64,000 bases of DNA from Saccharothrix tamanrassetensis (GTDB lineage: Bacteria > Actinomycetota > Actinomycetes > Mycobacteriales > Pseudonocardiaceae), in the NCBI RefSeq assembly GCF_014203665.1, contig NZ_JACHJN010000004.1, forward strand, positions 496,001 through 560,000, given 5' to 3'. The translations under genes were made by a program, and so were the position numbers. Shown one piece after another: positions 52,275 through 62,279 of the stretch (position 1 is its first letter; every line of letters starts with the position of its first letter). The notes beneath the pieces were generated by a model, which did no database searches, had not been told where the DNA came from, and saw only the letters and a list, made by a program, of their open reading frames with translations.

Positions 52275-53127
52275 CGCACCACCCAGGGTCCTCACCATCG
52301 CCGGGTCCGACTCCGGCGGTGGTGCGGGCCTGCAAGCAGACCTGCGCACGCTGTTCGCGTGCGGAGTGCACGGGATGACCGCCGTGACGGCGGTGACCGT
52401 GCAGAACTCGCTGGCCGTGACCGGGTACACCGAGATCCCGCCGGAGGTCGTGGCCGCCCAGATCGAGGCGGTGGCGTCCGACATCGGGGTGGACGCGGCG
52501 AAGACCGGGATGCTGGCGTCGGCCGCGATCATCGAGGCGGTCGCGGCGGCGTGCGACCGGGTCCACATCGGACGGTCCATCCCGTTCGTGGTGGATCCCG
52601 TCGCGGCGTCCATGCACGGGAACCAGTTGCTCGCGGACGACGCGCTGGACGCGTTGCGCAACGTGCTCTTCCCGCGTGCGACGTTGGTGACGCCGAACCT
52701 GGACGAGGTGCGGCTGCTGACCGGCGTGGAGGTGCGTGACCACGCGGACCAGCGGAAAGCGGCCGAGGCGCTGTTCGAGTTCGGGCCGGAGTGGGTGCTG
52801 GTGAAGGGCGGGCACCTGTGGGACGACCCGGGATGCCTCGACGTCCTCTACAACGGCTCGGAGTTCATCGAGCTGCCCGGTCCCCGGTACGACGTGAAGG
52901 ACACGCACGGGAGCGGGGACACGCTGGCTTCGGCCATCACGTCCCGGCTCGCGCGCGGGGAGGACGTGCCCACGGCGGTGCGGTTCGGCAAGGAGTTCAT
53001 CGTGCGGTCGGTGGCCGCGGCGTATCCGCTGGGGGGCGGGGTGGGACCGGTGTCCCCGTTGTGGCGGTTGGAGCGCGGGTTCGAGGACTTCGGGAGCGGG
53101 TTCCGGGGCGGGTTCGGAGGCTCCTAG
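52267..53127 (+). CDS. thiD: Hydroxymethylpyrimidine kinase/phosphomethylpyrimidine kinase ThiD
   Basis: ThiD phosphorylates HMP and HMP-P to HMP-PP for thiamine assembly. The 286-residue ribokinase-fold protein has VLTIAGSDSGGGAGLQADLRTLFACG, KTGMLASAAIIEAV, VVDPVAASMHG, TPNLDEVRLLTG, LVKGGHL, and the catalytic DTHGSGDTLASAI. It follows the ThiC reaction, and the two genes share the TPP riboswitch. A Gly/Phe-rich tail (FGSGFRGGFGGS) is unusual. Confidence 0.96.
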
Positions 53128-53248
53128 GGCGGCGGTGCCGAGCGGGCGGTGCCGAGCGGCGGTGCCGAGGGGCGGTACCGAAGGGCCGGGGTCGGGGGCG
53201 AGGGCGTTCGGGTCGCCGGGGCGTCGGGGCGGGGTTAGCTTGGCGGTC

Positions 53249-54061
53249 GTGGACCGCGAGAAGATCACGCTGACCGGCGCCCCGGAGACCATGCTCGCCA
53301 CCTTGTACGGGCGGGCGTTGGACAGTCGTGCGCCCAGGTCGTTCCTGCACGACGTCGCCGCGGCGGAGGCGGTTTCCCGGATCGACTACGACTTCCGCAA
53401 GACCGGGGTGACGGCGTCCTCGGCGGCGGGCGTGGCGATGCGGGCGAAGCAGTTGGACGACTGGACCGCGGCGTTCGTCGCGTCGCATCCGGCGGTCACC
53501 GTGCTGCACCTGGCTTGTGGGCTGGACACTCGGGTGCAGCGGCTCACGCCGGGCGGGGACGTGCGGTGGGTCGATGTCGACTACCCCGAGGTGATCGCGC
53601 TGCGCTCGCGGCTGCTTCCGTTGCCCGGCGGGGATTATCGGATGGTCGGATCGTCGGTCACGGATGAGGGGTGGCTGCAGGACGTGCCCGCCGACCGGCC
53701 GACCGTGGCCGTGTTCGAGGGGTTGACCATGTACCTGCGGGAGGACGAGGTCCGCGGGTTGGTCCGGCGGATCGTCCGGCGGTTCTCCGGTGGTGAGCTG
53801 TTGTTCGACGTGTACGGGTCGTTCGGGATCAGGTTGCAGAAGCTGGTGCCCGCGGTGCGCAACGCGGGCGCGACGCTGCACTGGGGGCTGGACGATCCTC
53901 GCGCGATCGAGCCGTGGGGTGTGACGTGCGTGGAGTCGGTGCGCAGCCTGGAGTTGCCCGCGGTGAAGGAAATGCCCGCGTCGGGACGGATCCCGTTGCG
54001 GATCATGGCGAAGCTGCCGGGGTTCCGTGACGTCGGCCGGATCCTCCGTTACCGGTACTAG
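53249..54061 (+). CDS. Class I SAM-dependent O-methyltransferase (LCM/TcmP type)
   Basis: The 270-residue protein matches the leucine carboxyl methyltransferase superfamily: ETMLATLYGRALDSRAPRSFLHD, the SAM-binding motif VLHLACGLDTRVQRL, WVDVDYPEVIALRSRLL, and AVFEGLTMYLREDEVRGLV. TcmP-type members methylate polyketide or other carboxylates and hydroxyls; the substrate is not deducible. The GTG at 53249 begins VDREKITLTGAPETM; no strong ribosome site is evident. It lies 121 bp after thiD. Confidence 0.9.
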   Translation: MDREKITLTGAPETMLATLYGRALDSRAPRSFLHDVAAAEAVSRIDYDFRKTGVTASSAAGVAMRAKQLDDWTAAFVASHPAVTVLHLACGLDTRVQRLTPGGDVRWVDVDYPEVIALRSRLLPLPGGDYRMVGSSVTDEGWLQDVPADRPTVAVFEGLTMYLREDEVRGLVRRIVRRFSGGELLFDVYGSFGIRLQKLVPAVRNAGATLHWGLDDPRAIEPWGVTCVESVRSLELPAVKEMPASGRIPLRIMAKLPGFRDVGRILRYRY

Positions 54062-54096
54062 GCCAACCGGAGCAGAACTCGCGCGTCTAGTAGGAC

Positions 54097-54669
54097 ATGA
54101 GCGCACGACAGGACGCGTACATCGCGGAGCTGGTGCTGAGCCGACCCGAGGTGGTCGCGGCGATGTTCTTCGGCTGTGTGCTGATCGGCGGGGCGGCCCT
54201 GGCCCTCGCACGGTGGCGGAGATGGCGACCGGTGCCGTCGGTGCTGGCCGGGTGCGGGTTGGCACTGGCCTTGGCGGTGACCTTGGGCAGACCGGGTGCG
54301 CTGGGTGTCGGGGTGTGGACGACCGACCTGATCGGGATGTGCGTTCCCAACGAGTTCTCGCTGACCGGGTCGTTGGCACGCCTGAACCTGTTGATGTTGA
54401 TGCCTTTCGCGTTCTTCGCGACGCTGGCGACCGGGCGGCCCGTGGTGGTGTTCGCGTTGTCGGCGGGGTTGAGCGGTGCGGTGGAGCTGGTGCAGGGCGC
54501 GACCGGGTTGGGCGTGTGCGAGGCGCAGGACTTCTACAACAACACCGTTGGGGCGTTGGGCGGTGTGCTGGTGGGGGCGTTGGTGGGCGCGTTGGTCACG
54601 GTCGTGACGGGTGGCTCTCGGACGCGGCGCGCGGGTCGGTCGTCTCGGGAGCCGGTGGCGATGGGGTGA
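54097..54669 (+). CDS. VanZ-like membrane protein
   Basis: The 190-residue protein has about five hydrophobic helices and VanZ-type signatures, LNLLMLMPFAFFATLATGRPVVV, GAVELVQGATGLGVCEAQDFYNNTVGALGGVL. VanZ confers slight teicoplanin resistance in enterococci; most relatives are uncharacterised. Its stop lies next to the left edge of repeat copy B. Confidence 0.85.
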   Translation: MSARQDAYIAELVLSRPEVVAAMFFGCVLIGGAALALARWRRWRPVPSVLAGCGLALALAVTLGRPGALGVGVWTTDLIGMCVPNEFSLTGSLARLNLLMLMPFAFFATLATGRPVVVFALSAGLSGAVELVQGATGLGVCEAQDFYNNTVGALGGVLVGALVGALVTVVTGGSRTRRAGRSSREPVAMG

Positions 54670-54673
54670 GAGG

Positions 54674-55088
54674 GCGTTCTGCGGTATCTGGGGGCGCGGG
54701 GATTGTCGTACCCCCGTGGTTGGGTGTGTGTCGGGGGCGTTCACTTCGAGGGGACGCCTGCGAAGCGTGGCCTCGGGGTGGATTCGGTGGCTTGGGGTCT
54801 ACGGGCGTAAGAGCGTCCTCGCCGGACGGGCAGGCCACCAAGGATCCCTTGCAAAGCTCTTCGAGCTTCGAGGGTGCGGTGAGGTGGGGGGCTGCGTGTC
54901 CTCCCCGTATGGCCTGGTCGGAGACAACCGCATGTGTCAAGGGCAGATCGATCATGTGTGTGCGGTGGTCGCGCGACCGATCTGCCCTTGACACATGCGG
55001 TTCGCTGGCGCGCAGGCCATACGGGGATGACACGCAGGGCAGAAGGGTGCGCGAGGCGCGCAGCCAGAGCGCAGGTGCGCGTGCGCGC
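54674..55088 (+). repeat. Dispersed intergenic repeat, copy B (partner at 2106-2613)
   Basis: It aligns block for block with copy A in the same orientation: GGGATTGTCG at 54699, TTCACTTCGAGGGGACGCCTG, TTGGGGTCTACGGGC, GTCCTCGCCGGACGGGCAG, AAGGATCCCTTGCAAAGC, and the hairpin at 54892-55037. It lacks the tandem-repeat expansion of copy A. It fills the space between the VanZ-like gene and the MarR gene. As with copy A, the gene to its right is on the minus strand and ends directly at the repeat. Confidence 0.85.
54892..55037 (+). other. 146-nt nested hairpin of copy B
   Basis: Outer arms 54892-54910 and 55019-55037 pair at 18 of 19 positions. Inner arms 54928-54950 and 54978-55000 are perfectly complementary over 23 bp around a 27-nt loop. 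The copy A stem has two mismatches in its left arm and the same right arm. The loop sequences differ at many positions while loop length is kept. Confidence 0.82.
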
Positions 55089-55121
55089 AGCTCACCGAGC
55101 GTGGTTCGGGTGTGGTGTGGG

Positions 55122-55553
55122 TCAGCCGGCTTCGCCGACTAGTTCCTCCAGGGCCGGTAGGGCGTTGACCAGGGCCGACTGGTGTTCCGGGGATAGGTCT
55201 TCGATGCGGCGTTGCAGTTCTCGGACCCGGGCTGAACGGACGCCGGAGACCATGGTTTCACCCTCCGGGGTCGGGGTGGCGAGCCACGCTCGGCCGTCCT
55301 GCGGGTCGGGCTCTCGGCGTACGTAACCGGCTTCCACCAGGGCTGCGACGATCCGGGACAGCGTCGGCGGGGCCACGCCCTCTTTCGCCGCCAGGTCGCC
55401 CAGGCGCATGGGGCCGCATCGCGCCAGTGTGGCCAGCGCGGACACCGCACCGGGGCCTAGTCCGGGGGAACCGGTGCGGCGCAGTAGGCGGGACAGCCTG
55501 CCTATCGCCAGGTACAGCCGGGCGGTGGCGTCCTCTACTTGCTCGGCAGCCAC
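55122..55553 (-). CDS. MarR-family transcriptional regulator
   Basis: The 143-residue protein has the winged helix LGPGAVSALATLARCGPMRLGDLAAKEGVAPPTLSRIVAALVEAGYVRREPDPQDGRAWLATPTPEG flanked by dimerisation helices. I chose the GTG at 55553 because AGGAGG lies four bases upstream; longer readings to 55667 lack such a site. Its targets are unknown; it stands between repeat copy B and the thiG gene. It is divergent from nothing close by, and transcription from its promoter runs toward the repeat. Confidence 0.9.
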   Translation of the reverse strand: MAAEQVEDATARLYLAIGRLSRLLRRTGSPGLGPGAVSALATLARCGPMRLGDLAAKEGVAPPTLSRIVAALVEAGYVRREPDPQDGRAWLATPTPEGETMVSGVRSARVRELQRRIEDLSPEHQSALVNALPALEELVGEAG

Positions 55554-55638
55554 GGCACCTCCTACGGACACGATGGATGGATCGGAAGCGTCCATCATGC
55601 CTTGTGCGCCGGCCGCCGACTGTCGGGTGATCAACCAA

Positions 55639-56595
<957 letters not shown>

Positions 56596-56599
<4 letters not shown>

Positions 56600-57636
56600 C
56601 TGTCTCCTCCTTCGCGCGGCGGGGCTCCTTCGCGGAGCAGGGAAAGCACTCGTCGGGCCGTGACCGGGGCCAGCAGCAGCCCGTTGCGGTGGTGACCGGT
56701 CGCGGCGATGACGTCGGGGGCCAGCCAGTCGATGACCGGCATGTTGTCGGGGCTGCCCGACCTGAAGCCGGCGGACGTTTCGGCGAGCGCGTATTCGGCT
56801 ACCGCGGGCCACACGGTTTCCGCGTCCCGCAACAGGTCTCGCACCGCGCCCACGGTCACGTCGGCGTCGAACCCCGTCTCGTGCTGGGTCGCGCCGAGCA
56901 CCAGGCCGTCGGTCCTCGGCACGAGGTAGACAGGACGGCCGGACACGTGCGCCCGGATGGTGTGCCTGGGTGGCGGCAGTGTGCCGGGGCGGGCGGTCAG
57001 GCGGAGGATCTCACCTTTGACCGGGCGGATCACGTTGCGCAGAGCGGGATGCAGGTCTCGGCTCCAGGCACCGGCCGCGATGACGGTGACACCGGAGACT
57101 GCTGTGGGAGGTTCGGCGTCCTCGGTGAAGTGGACGTCGTAGTGGCGGCAGGCTGCGCGCAGGGCGTCGAGGAGGGCTCGGTTGTCCACCGAGAGGTCAC
57201 CGGGCACTGACAATCCACTTCGGACGGTCGGACCCAGTCCCGGTTCGAGGGCACGTAGTTCGCGGCGGGTCACGCGGGTCGCGGAGCGGCCCATCCGGGT
57301 CAGGTAGGCGTGGAGTTGGTCCAGCACCTCGTTGTCGGCGGGGTCGGTGGCGAGGGCCAGGGTGCCCGTTCGGTTGAGCGGCACGTCGAGGTCTTCGGCG
57401 AACCCCGGCCAGAGGGCCAGGGACTCGACGCCCAGGGCCAGCACGTCCTCGTCGCCGGGCCACGCTTCGGTGATCGGGGCCAACATGCCGCCTGCCACCC
57501 ACGAACCGCCGTGCGGTGAGGCGTGGTCGACCACGGTGACCGGGAAACCCGCCCGTGCGGCGTACCACGCCACGGACAGGCCGATGACGCCGCCGCCCAG
57601 GACGGTCACTCGACTCGCACTCGCCAAGGCACTCAC
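56596..57636 (-). CDS. thiO: Glycine oxidase ThiO
   Basis: ThiO oxidises glycine to the imine used by ThiG. The 346-residue FAD enzyme has the dinucleotide fold VTVLGGGVIGLSVAWYAARAG near residue 10, the DAAO-type GSWVAGGMLAP, VIAAGAWSRDL and NGLLLAPVTARRVL. The GTG at 57636 abuts the riboswitch, leaving only about two bases after GGGAG. The TTG at codon 4 (57627) or GTG at codon 10 has better spacing, so the exact start is uncertain. It heads the thiO-thiS-thiG operon. Confidence 0.93.
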
Positions 57637-57732
57637 GCTCCCTGCGCCGGCATGACCCGGATCAGGTTCGACGGTCGGAGCGAACCACGCTCCCTCTCAG
57701 CCCGGTGTTCTCCAGGCTCCCGTGCGGACCAC
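57637..57732 (-). promoter_or_regulatory. TPP riboswitch upstream of thiO
   Basis: On the minus strand, CCGGGCTGAGAGGGAG (CTGAGA core), then CGAACCTGATCCGGGTCATGCCGGCGCAGGGAG gives the complete Thi box. The final GGGAG pairs in the closing helix with CTCCC-like sequence near 57720 and is also the only ribosome-binding sequence of thiO. This implies direct translational control by thiamine pyrophosphate. Confidence 0.95.
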
Positions 57733-57776
57733 CTCCACCGTAGCGCACGATTCCGGCCGGCGGTTACCGTGCGGCC

Positions 57777-58436
57777 GTGCCAGGACTCGACGGAACCCGG
57801 ATCAGGCGGCGGCTCGCCGACGCTCGGCTGTACCTCTGCACTCCCACCCGTCCGGACCTCGCGGAGTTCGCGGACGCCGCGCTCGCCGGTGGCGTGGACG
57901 TCGTGCAGCTGCGGGACAAGGGCCTCGAAGCCAAGCAGGAGATAGCGGCCTTGGAGGTGCTGGCCGAGGCCTGTGCCCGCCACGGCGCGCTGCTGGCCGT
58001 GAACGACCGGGCGGATGTGGCGCTGGCCGTGGAGGCCGATGTCCTTCATCTGGGTCAGGATGATCTGCCGGTAGATGTCGCTCGCAAGATCGTCGGCGAA
58101 CAGATCGTCGTCGGGCGATCGACCCATGACGTGGGGCAGGCGCAAGCGGCGGCGGTGGAGCCCGGGGTGGACTACTTCTGCACGGGACCGTGCTGGCCGA
58201 CGCCGACGAAGCCCGGCCGGCCCGCACCGGGGCTGGACCTGGTGCGCGCCACGGCCGGGACGACGGACCGGCCGTGGTTCGCGATCGGCGGGATCGACCG
58301 GGAGCGGTTGTCGGAGGTCTTGGCCGCCGGCGCGGAGCGGGTGGTCGTGGTGCGCGCCATCACGGAGGCCGAGGACCCCCGGGCGGCGGCAAGCTGGTTG
58401 AAATTTCAACTAGAAGGCGTACAGTCGTCGTTGTGA
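57777..58436 (+). CDS. thiE: Thiamine phosphate synthase ThiE
   Basis: ThiE joins HMP-PP with thiazole phosphate. The 219-residue TIM-barrel has [89 protein letters not shown] and [28 protein letters not shown]. The GTG at 57777 is divergent from thiO and has no riboswitch of its own. Its stop overlaps the next gene's ATG as TGATG. Confidence 0.96.
   Translation: MPGLDGTRIRRRLADARLYLCTPTRPDLAEFADAALAGGVDVVQLRDKGLEAKQEIAALEVLAEACARHGALLAVNDRADVALAVEADVLHLGQDDLPVDVARKIVGEQIVVGRSTHDVGQAQAAAVEPGVDYFCTGPCWPTPTKPGRPAPGLDLVRATAGTTDRPWFAIGGIDRERLSEVLAAGAERVVVVRAITEAEDPRAAASWLKFQLEGVQSSL
58397..58410. promoter_or_regulatory. Perfect palindrome in the thiE 3' end, candidate operator
   Basis: GTTGAAATTTCAAC is a perfect 14-bp palindrome, and with flanks TGGTTGAAATTTCAACTA it is symmetric at 16 of 18 positions. 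It is markedly AT-rich for this genome and lies 26 bp before the dioxygenase ATG. Sites of this shape are typical of MarR-type regulators. Confidence 0.65.
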
Positions 58437-59191
58437 TGCCTGTGCTGTACCTGGGTCACGGGGCTCCCCCGCTGGCCGACGACGAACGGTGGACCGGCGA
58501 GCTGAGGTCGTGGTCCGCGACGCTCCCGCGCCCGGAGTCCATCCTCATCGTGTCCGCGCACTGGGAGGAGAACCCGCTCACCCTGGGCGCGACCACGACC
58601 GTGCCGCTGACCTACGACTTCTGGGGCTTCCCCCAGCGGTACTACGAGGTCACGTACGAGGCTCCCGGCGCGCCCGAGCTGGCCGCGGCGGTCGCCGGGC
58701 TGGTGGACGAGCCGGTCGCCCAGGACCCCGCGCGAGGCCTGGACCACGGCGCCTACGTGCCGCTGAAGGAGATGTTCCCGGAGGCGGACATCCCGGTGCT
58801 CCAGATGTCCATGCCGACCCTGGACCCGCGCCGGCTGTTCGACGTGGGCCGCAAGCTCGCCCCGCTGCGCGACCAGGGCGTGCTGATCATCGGCAGCGGG
58901 TTCATGACGCACAACCTGAGCTGCGTCGACATGCGCACCGGGCCGGACTACCAGCCGCCGCAGTGGTCCGCCGAGTTCGACGACTGGGCGGGGCGGGCCC
59001 TGGCGGGCAAGGACGTGGACACCCTGCTGGACTTCCAGCGGAAGGCCCCCGCCGCCGGGATCGCGCACCCGCGCACCGAGCACCTCGCGCCGCTGTTCGT
59101 GTCCCTGGGCGCGAGCGCCGACCAGGAGGCGACGACGACGGTGGACGGCTTCTGGTACGGGCTGTCGAAGCGGTCGGTCCAGTTCGACTGA
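58436..59191 (+). CDS. Class III extradiol dioxygenase (LigB/DODA type)
   Basis: This non-heme iron dioxygenase family opens catechol or DOPA rings between or beside the hydroxyls. The 251-residue protein has the metal-binding pattern of the family: YLGHGAPPL (His), SAHWEENP (His), GLDHGAYVPLKEMFPEADIPVLQMS (His), and GSGFMTHNL (His). TYDFWGFPQRYYEVTYEAPG is characteristic of DODA proteins. The ATG at 58436 overlaps the thiE stop (TGATG). It may be co-transcribed with thiE or use a promoter at the palindrome inside thiE. Confidence 0.92.
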   Translation: MPVLYLGHGAPPLADDERWTGELRSWSATLPRPESILIVSAHWEENPLTLGATTTVPLTYDFWGFPQRYYEVTYEAPGAPELAAAVAGLVDEPVAQDPARGLDHGAYVPLKEMFPEADIPVLQMSMPTLDPRRLFDVGRKLAPLRDQGVLIIGSGFMTHNLSCVDMRTGPDYQPPQWSAEFDDWAGRALAGKDVDTLLDFQRKAPAAGIAHPRTEHLAPLFVSLGASADQEATTTVDGFWYGLSKRSVQFD

Positions 59192-59210
59192 AGACGTGCG
59201 ACCAAAGGGA

Positions 59211-59252
59211 ACACCCCCGGGCCAGGGGGAGGCAGTGCGGGCCCGGGGGTGT
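59211..59252. terminator. Bidirectional terminator between dioxygenase and protease genes
   Basis: ACACCCCCGGGCC (59211-59223) and its exact complement (59240-59252) form a 13-bp stem with a 16-nt loop, followed by CTCTTC on the plus strand and preceded by AAAGGGA. It lies between convergent genes. Confidence 0.8.
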
Positions 59253-59303
59253 CTCTTCAACCGGAGCGCGGTCCGCAGGGAGTGATGACCGCGCGCCCCA
59301 AGC

Positions 59304-60470
59304 TCAGCCGACGGTCAGCCGCAGGCCGTAGACGCTGAGGATCTCGTTGACCGGCTGGAAGTAGGTCGTGCCGCCGGACGAGCAGTTGCCCGAGCCGCCC
59401 GACGTGACGCCCTGCGCCTGGCCGAAGCCCGTGCCGGCCACCCACGAACCGCCGGAGTCACCGGGCTCCGCGCACGCGTTGGTGCGGGTGAGCCCGCTGA
59501 CCGAGCCCTGCGGGTAGTTCACCGTGGAGTTCTTGGCCTGGACGGTGCCGCAACGCCAGTTCGTGGTGGAACCCGAGCGGCAGATCGACGCTCCCACGGC
59601 GGCCTCGGCGCTGCCCTTCACGGTGATGTTGGTGCCGTTGTAGCGGTTGACCCACGGCCGCGAGGTCCAGTTCGAGTTCGTCGCGACCCAGGCGTAGTCG
59701 TTGCCCGGGAACGACGAGCCGCGGAACGTGCCCTGGGACACGCGGTTGTGGCCCGTGGTGGTGGCGCCGACGCGGCCGCAGTGCCCGGCCGTCACGAAGC
59801 CGCCGGTCACGGAGAACCCGACCGAGCAGCGGCTGCCGCTGCCGATGTAGTACGCGTCGCCGCCGCGGGTGTCGTAGAGCGTGGTCGGCGACTCGTCGAC
59901 CTCGACGACCCGCACGGCCGGGCTGACCGACTTGGCCGTGGCGATGAACCGGTCGGCGGACGCGTCCCGGGTGTGCCGGTTGACCTCCACCACGACGGTG
60001 TTGCCGGCGTCGTCCACCCGCCAGCCGGTGATCGAACTCGGTGCGGAGAGGGCGTCCAGCGCGGCCTTCGTGCCGTTCAACTGGCGGTGCGAGAACGCCA
60101 TGATCCTGGGGTCCGCGCCCACAGCACGGACGGCGTCGGCGCGACCACTGTCCGTGACGCCGACGGTCAATTTGCCGGTTACCTGGTCGATCCAGGCACC
60201 GGCGAATGTGTCTCCGAGCACACTTCGCGCTTGTGCTTCCAGTTCACCCGACCTGGCGTCGTTCGCCAGACGGACGCGCGCTTGCTCGGCATTCAGGCCG
60301 AGATCGCGTTCAACCGCTTGGAGCAACTCGGCCGGGTAGCTCTCCGTGTTGGCGGAGCTTGTCCCATAGGGGGCGGCAGGGTCCGCGATCGCCGGTACGC
60401 TGAGAGCTGTAGCCGCGCCGGTGGCGAGCAAGGCAGCCGCGGCAAGGCGGGCCGCACTCGTGCGGTTCAT
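59304..60470 (-). CDS. Secreted S1-family serine protease (alpha-lytic/streptogrisin type)
   Basis: The 388-residue prepro-enzyme has a Sec signal peptide (MNRTSAARLAAAALLATGAATALSVPAIADP), an alpha-lytic type prodomain (about 45-200) and a chymotrypsin-fold protease domain beginning near YDTRGGDAYYIGSGSRCSVGF. The catalytic triad is visible: His in VTAGHCG, Asp in GNDYAWV and Ser in PGDSGGSW. Three disulfide pairs are suggested by Cys placement. The prodomain would act as a folding chaperone and be cleaved. The ATG at 60470 is preceded by an AT-rich upstream region. Confidence 0.95.
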   Translation of the reverse strand: MNRTSAARLAAAALLATGAATALSVPAIADPAAPYGTSSANTESYPAELLQAVERDLGLNAEQARVRLANDARSGELEAQARSVLGDTFAGAWIDQVTGKLTVGVTDSGRADAVRAVGADPRIMAFSHRQLNGTKAALDALSAPSSITGWRVDDAGNTVVVEVNRHTRDASADRFIATAKSVSPAVRVVEVDESPTTLYDTRGGDAYYIGSGSRCSVGFSVTGGFVTAGHCGRVGATTTGHNRVSQGTFRGSSFPGNDYAWVATNSNWTSRPWVNRYNGTNITVKGSAEAAVGASICRSGSTTNWRCGTVQAKNSTVNYPQGSVSGLTRTNACAEPGDSGGSWVAGTGFGQAQGVTSGGSGNCSSGGTTYFQPVNEILSVYGLRLTVG

Positions 60471-60862
60471 AAAACGTCTCCCTCATCTTCGGGTGCAGGG
60501 AACCCGAGAGCCTGGTTGCAGGGACCGCTCTCGGGGGCTCTAGGGGGACGGGTGGTGGGGCGGCGGCAGGGGTCGCCCCACCCCTTTTCTTTTCGCCCTC
60601 GTGTCGCGCTCGAACCGAGCGAGTGGCGCCCGCAGCTCCCGCATCGCGCCTCCTTCTCCGGTCTCTACCGACCAGTACTCACCCGTTCGAGCGACGTTAT
60701 GACCCTGTTATCTATTACGCATCAGGCCATCTGAGGCTGAAGTGTGTCACAGCTCACGACCATTTGACTGCGCTGTGTAGCAATTGACAGTTAACTTTCA
60801 CTCAAGGTAATGAGACGATCACCGATTTGGGGTGTTTTGCCAGAAGTAAGGGCTTTGGCGTT
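60471..60862. promoter_or_regulatory. AT-rich regulatory region upstream of the protease gene
   Basis: Positions 60690-60820 are far less GC-rich than the rest of the window (TTATCTATTACGCATC, AATTGACAGTTAACTTTC). On the minus strand they likely contain the promoter and operators of the protease gene. GGGGCGACC and GGTCGCCCC at 60556-60579 form a local hairpin. No precise boxes are assigned. Confidence 0.45.
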
Positions 60863-61246
60863 TCATGCCTCTGACGTGTGAATGCTGCTGGTCCAACCGG
60901 GTGATACCGGAAGACTTTCCGTAGTCGTCGGAGCGGTCGTCGAGGGCTGCGGCGTCTTGGTTGGCGCAACGGACGACGCCGTGGTCGGCGTGGTGGTGAT
61001 CGTGGTTGGCATGGTGTTCTCTTCGGGTTGGGGCCGTTCGGCGGACGGTTGTGCCGGTGTCTCGACCGTTGGAGAGGGCACCGCGTCGCCCCGCACTCGC
61101 CTTACACCACCGAATGTGACGAGCACCACAAGGAAGGTGAGGGCGGCGCTGAGCACGGTCGCCGCCAGGCTGAGCTTCGCGGCCGGTACGGCGGCGGTGA
61201 CCGCGCCCGCGACCACTCGGGTGGGTTCGATCTCCAGCTCGTCCAA
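60863..61246 (-). CDS. Predicted small membrane protein with Thr/Pro-rich outer tail
   Basis: The TTG start at 61246 gives 127 residues: LDELEIEPTRVVAGAVTAAV, a TM helix (KLSLAATVLSAALTFLVVLVTF), a basic stop-transfer RRVRG, and an external tail of about 70 residues very rich in Thr, Pro and Ser ([23 protein letters not shown]). Many actinobacterial genes of this type are uncharacterised. The start is a weak guess and the TM topology plus tail is the main support. It is divergent from the threonine ammonia-lyase gene. Confidence 0.5.
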   Translation of the reverse strand: MDELEIEPTRVVAGAVTAAVPAAKLSLAATVLSAALTFLVVLVTFGGVRRVRGDAVPSPTVETPAQPSAERPQPEENTMPTTITTTPTTASSVAPTKTPQPSTTAPTTTESLPVSPGWTSSIHTSEA

Positions 61247-61303
61247 CGCTCCGGGGCACGAGTTGTTGGCGCGGACGGTCGGCCCGAGGTGAGGATCATC
61301 CCC

Positions 61304-62236
61304 ATGGAACTCGTGACGATCTCCGACATCCGCGCCGCCGCCTCGCTGGTCGCGCCCGTGGTGGTGCGCACTCCCCTGCTGCGGTTCGACGACCGGCTTT
61401 CGGTGAAGCCGGAGAGCCTGCAGCCCGTGGGGGCGTTCAAGCTCCGGGGGGCCTATCACGCGCTGGCGCGGCTGACCGACGAGGTGCGGGCGCGTGGGGT
61501 GGTGGCCTTCTCCAGTGGGAACCACGCGCAGGCGGTGGCGTTCGCGGCGCGGGCGTTCGGGGTGCCGGCGGTGATCGTGCTGCCGGAGAACGCCCCCGCG
61601 GTGAAGATCGCGGCGACGCGGGGGTGGGGTGCGACGGTGGAGCTGGTGCCGATGGCGGACCGGGAGGCACGGGCGTACGAGCTGGCGGAGTCGCTGGGGG
61701 CGACGTTGATCCCGCCCTTCGACCACCGGGACGTGATCGCCGGGCAGGGGACGGTGGGGTTGGAGATCGTCGCCGACCGGCCGGAGGTGGACGTGGTGCT
61801 GGTGCCGGTGAGCGGGGGTGGGCTGGTCTCCGGGGTGGCGACGGCGGTGAAGGCGTTGCGGCCGGCGGCTCGGGTGATCGGGGTGGAACCGGAGTTGGCG
61901 GGGGATGCGGCGGAGTCGCTGCGGGCCGGGGAGCTGGTGCGGTGGCAGGCGGTGGAACGGGAGCGGACCTCGGCGGACGGGCTGCGGGCGGAGCCTTCGG
62001 AGCTGACGTTCGCGCACATGCGGGCCTACGTGGACGACATCGTGACGGTGTCCGAGGAGGAGATCGCCGAAGCGATCCGGCGGCTGGCCCGGGACACCCG
62101 GCTGGTCGTGGAGCCCAGCGGGGCCGTCGCGGTCGCGGCATACCTGCAGCGGACCGAGGAGTGGCCGGCGCGGACGGTGGCGGTCGTGTCGGGCGGCAAC
62201 ATCGATCCGGACGTCTTCGCGAAGATCATGCAGTGA
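61304..62236 (+). CDS. Threonine ammonia-lyase / PLP-dependent dehydratase
   Basis: The 310-residue fold-type II PLP enzyme probably deaminates threonine (or serine) to 2-ketobutyrate. It shows the Schiff-base lysine in QPVGAFKLRGAYHAL, SSGNHAQAVAFAARAFG, the phosphate-binding loop VPVSGGGLVSG, and EPSGAVAVAAYL. There is no C-terminal regulatory ACT domain, so it is a catabolic-type or serine/threonine dehydratase. The ATG at 61304 has GTGAGG about 11 bases upstream. Confidence 0.92.
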   Translation: MELVTISDIRAAASLVAPVVVRTPLLRFDDRLSVKPESLQPVGAFKLRGAYHALARLTDEVRARGVVAFSSGNHAQAVAFAARAFGVPAVIVLPENAPAVKIAATRGWGATVELVPMADREARAYELAESLGATLIPPFDHRDVIAGQGTVGLEIVADRPEVDVVLVPVSGGGLVSGVATAVKALRPAARVIGVEPELAGDAAESLRAGELVRWQAVERERTSADGLRAEPSELTFAHMRAYVDDIVTVSEEEIAEAIRRLARDTRLVVEPSGAVAVAAYLQRTEEWPARTVAVVSGGNIDPDVFAKIMQ

Positions 62237-62279
62237 GCCGGCAGGTCATGCGGTGATCTGCCAGCCGATGGTGGGTACG

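Noticed and set aside
60737-60760. GTGTCACAGCTCAC considered as a CRP/GlxR site upstream of the protease
   Set aside because: It does not fit the TGTGA-N6-TCACA spacing well enough to call.
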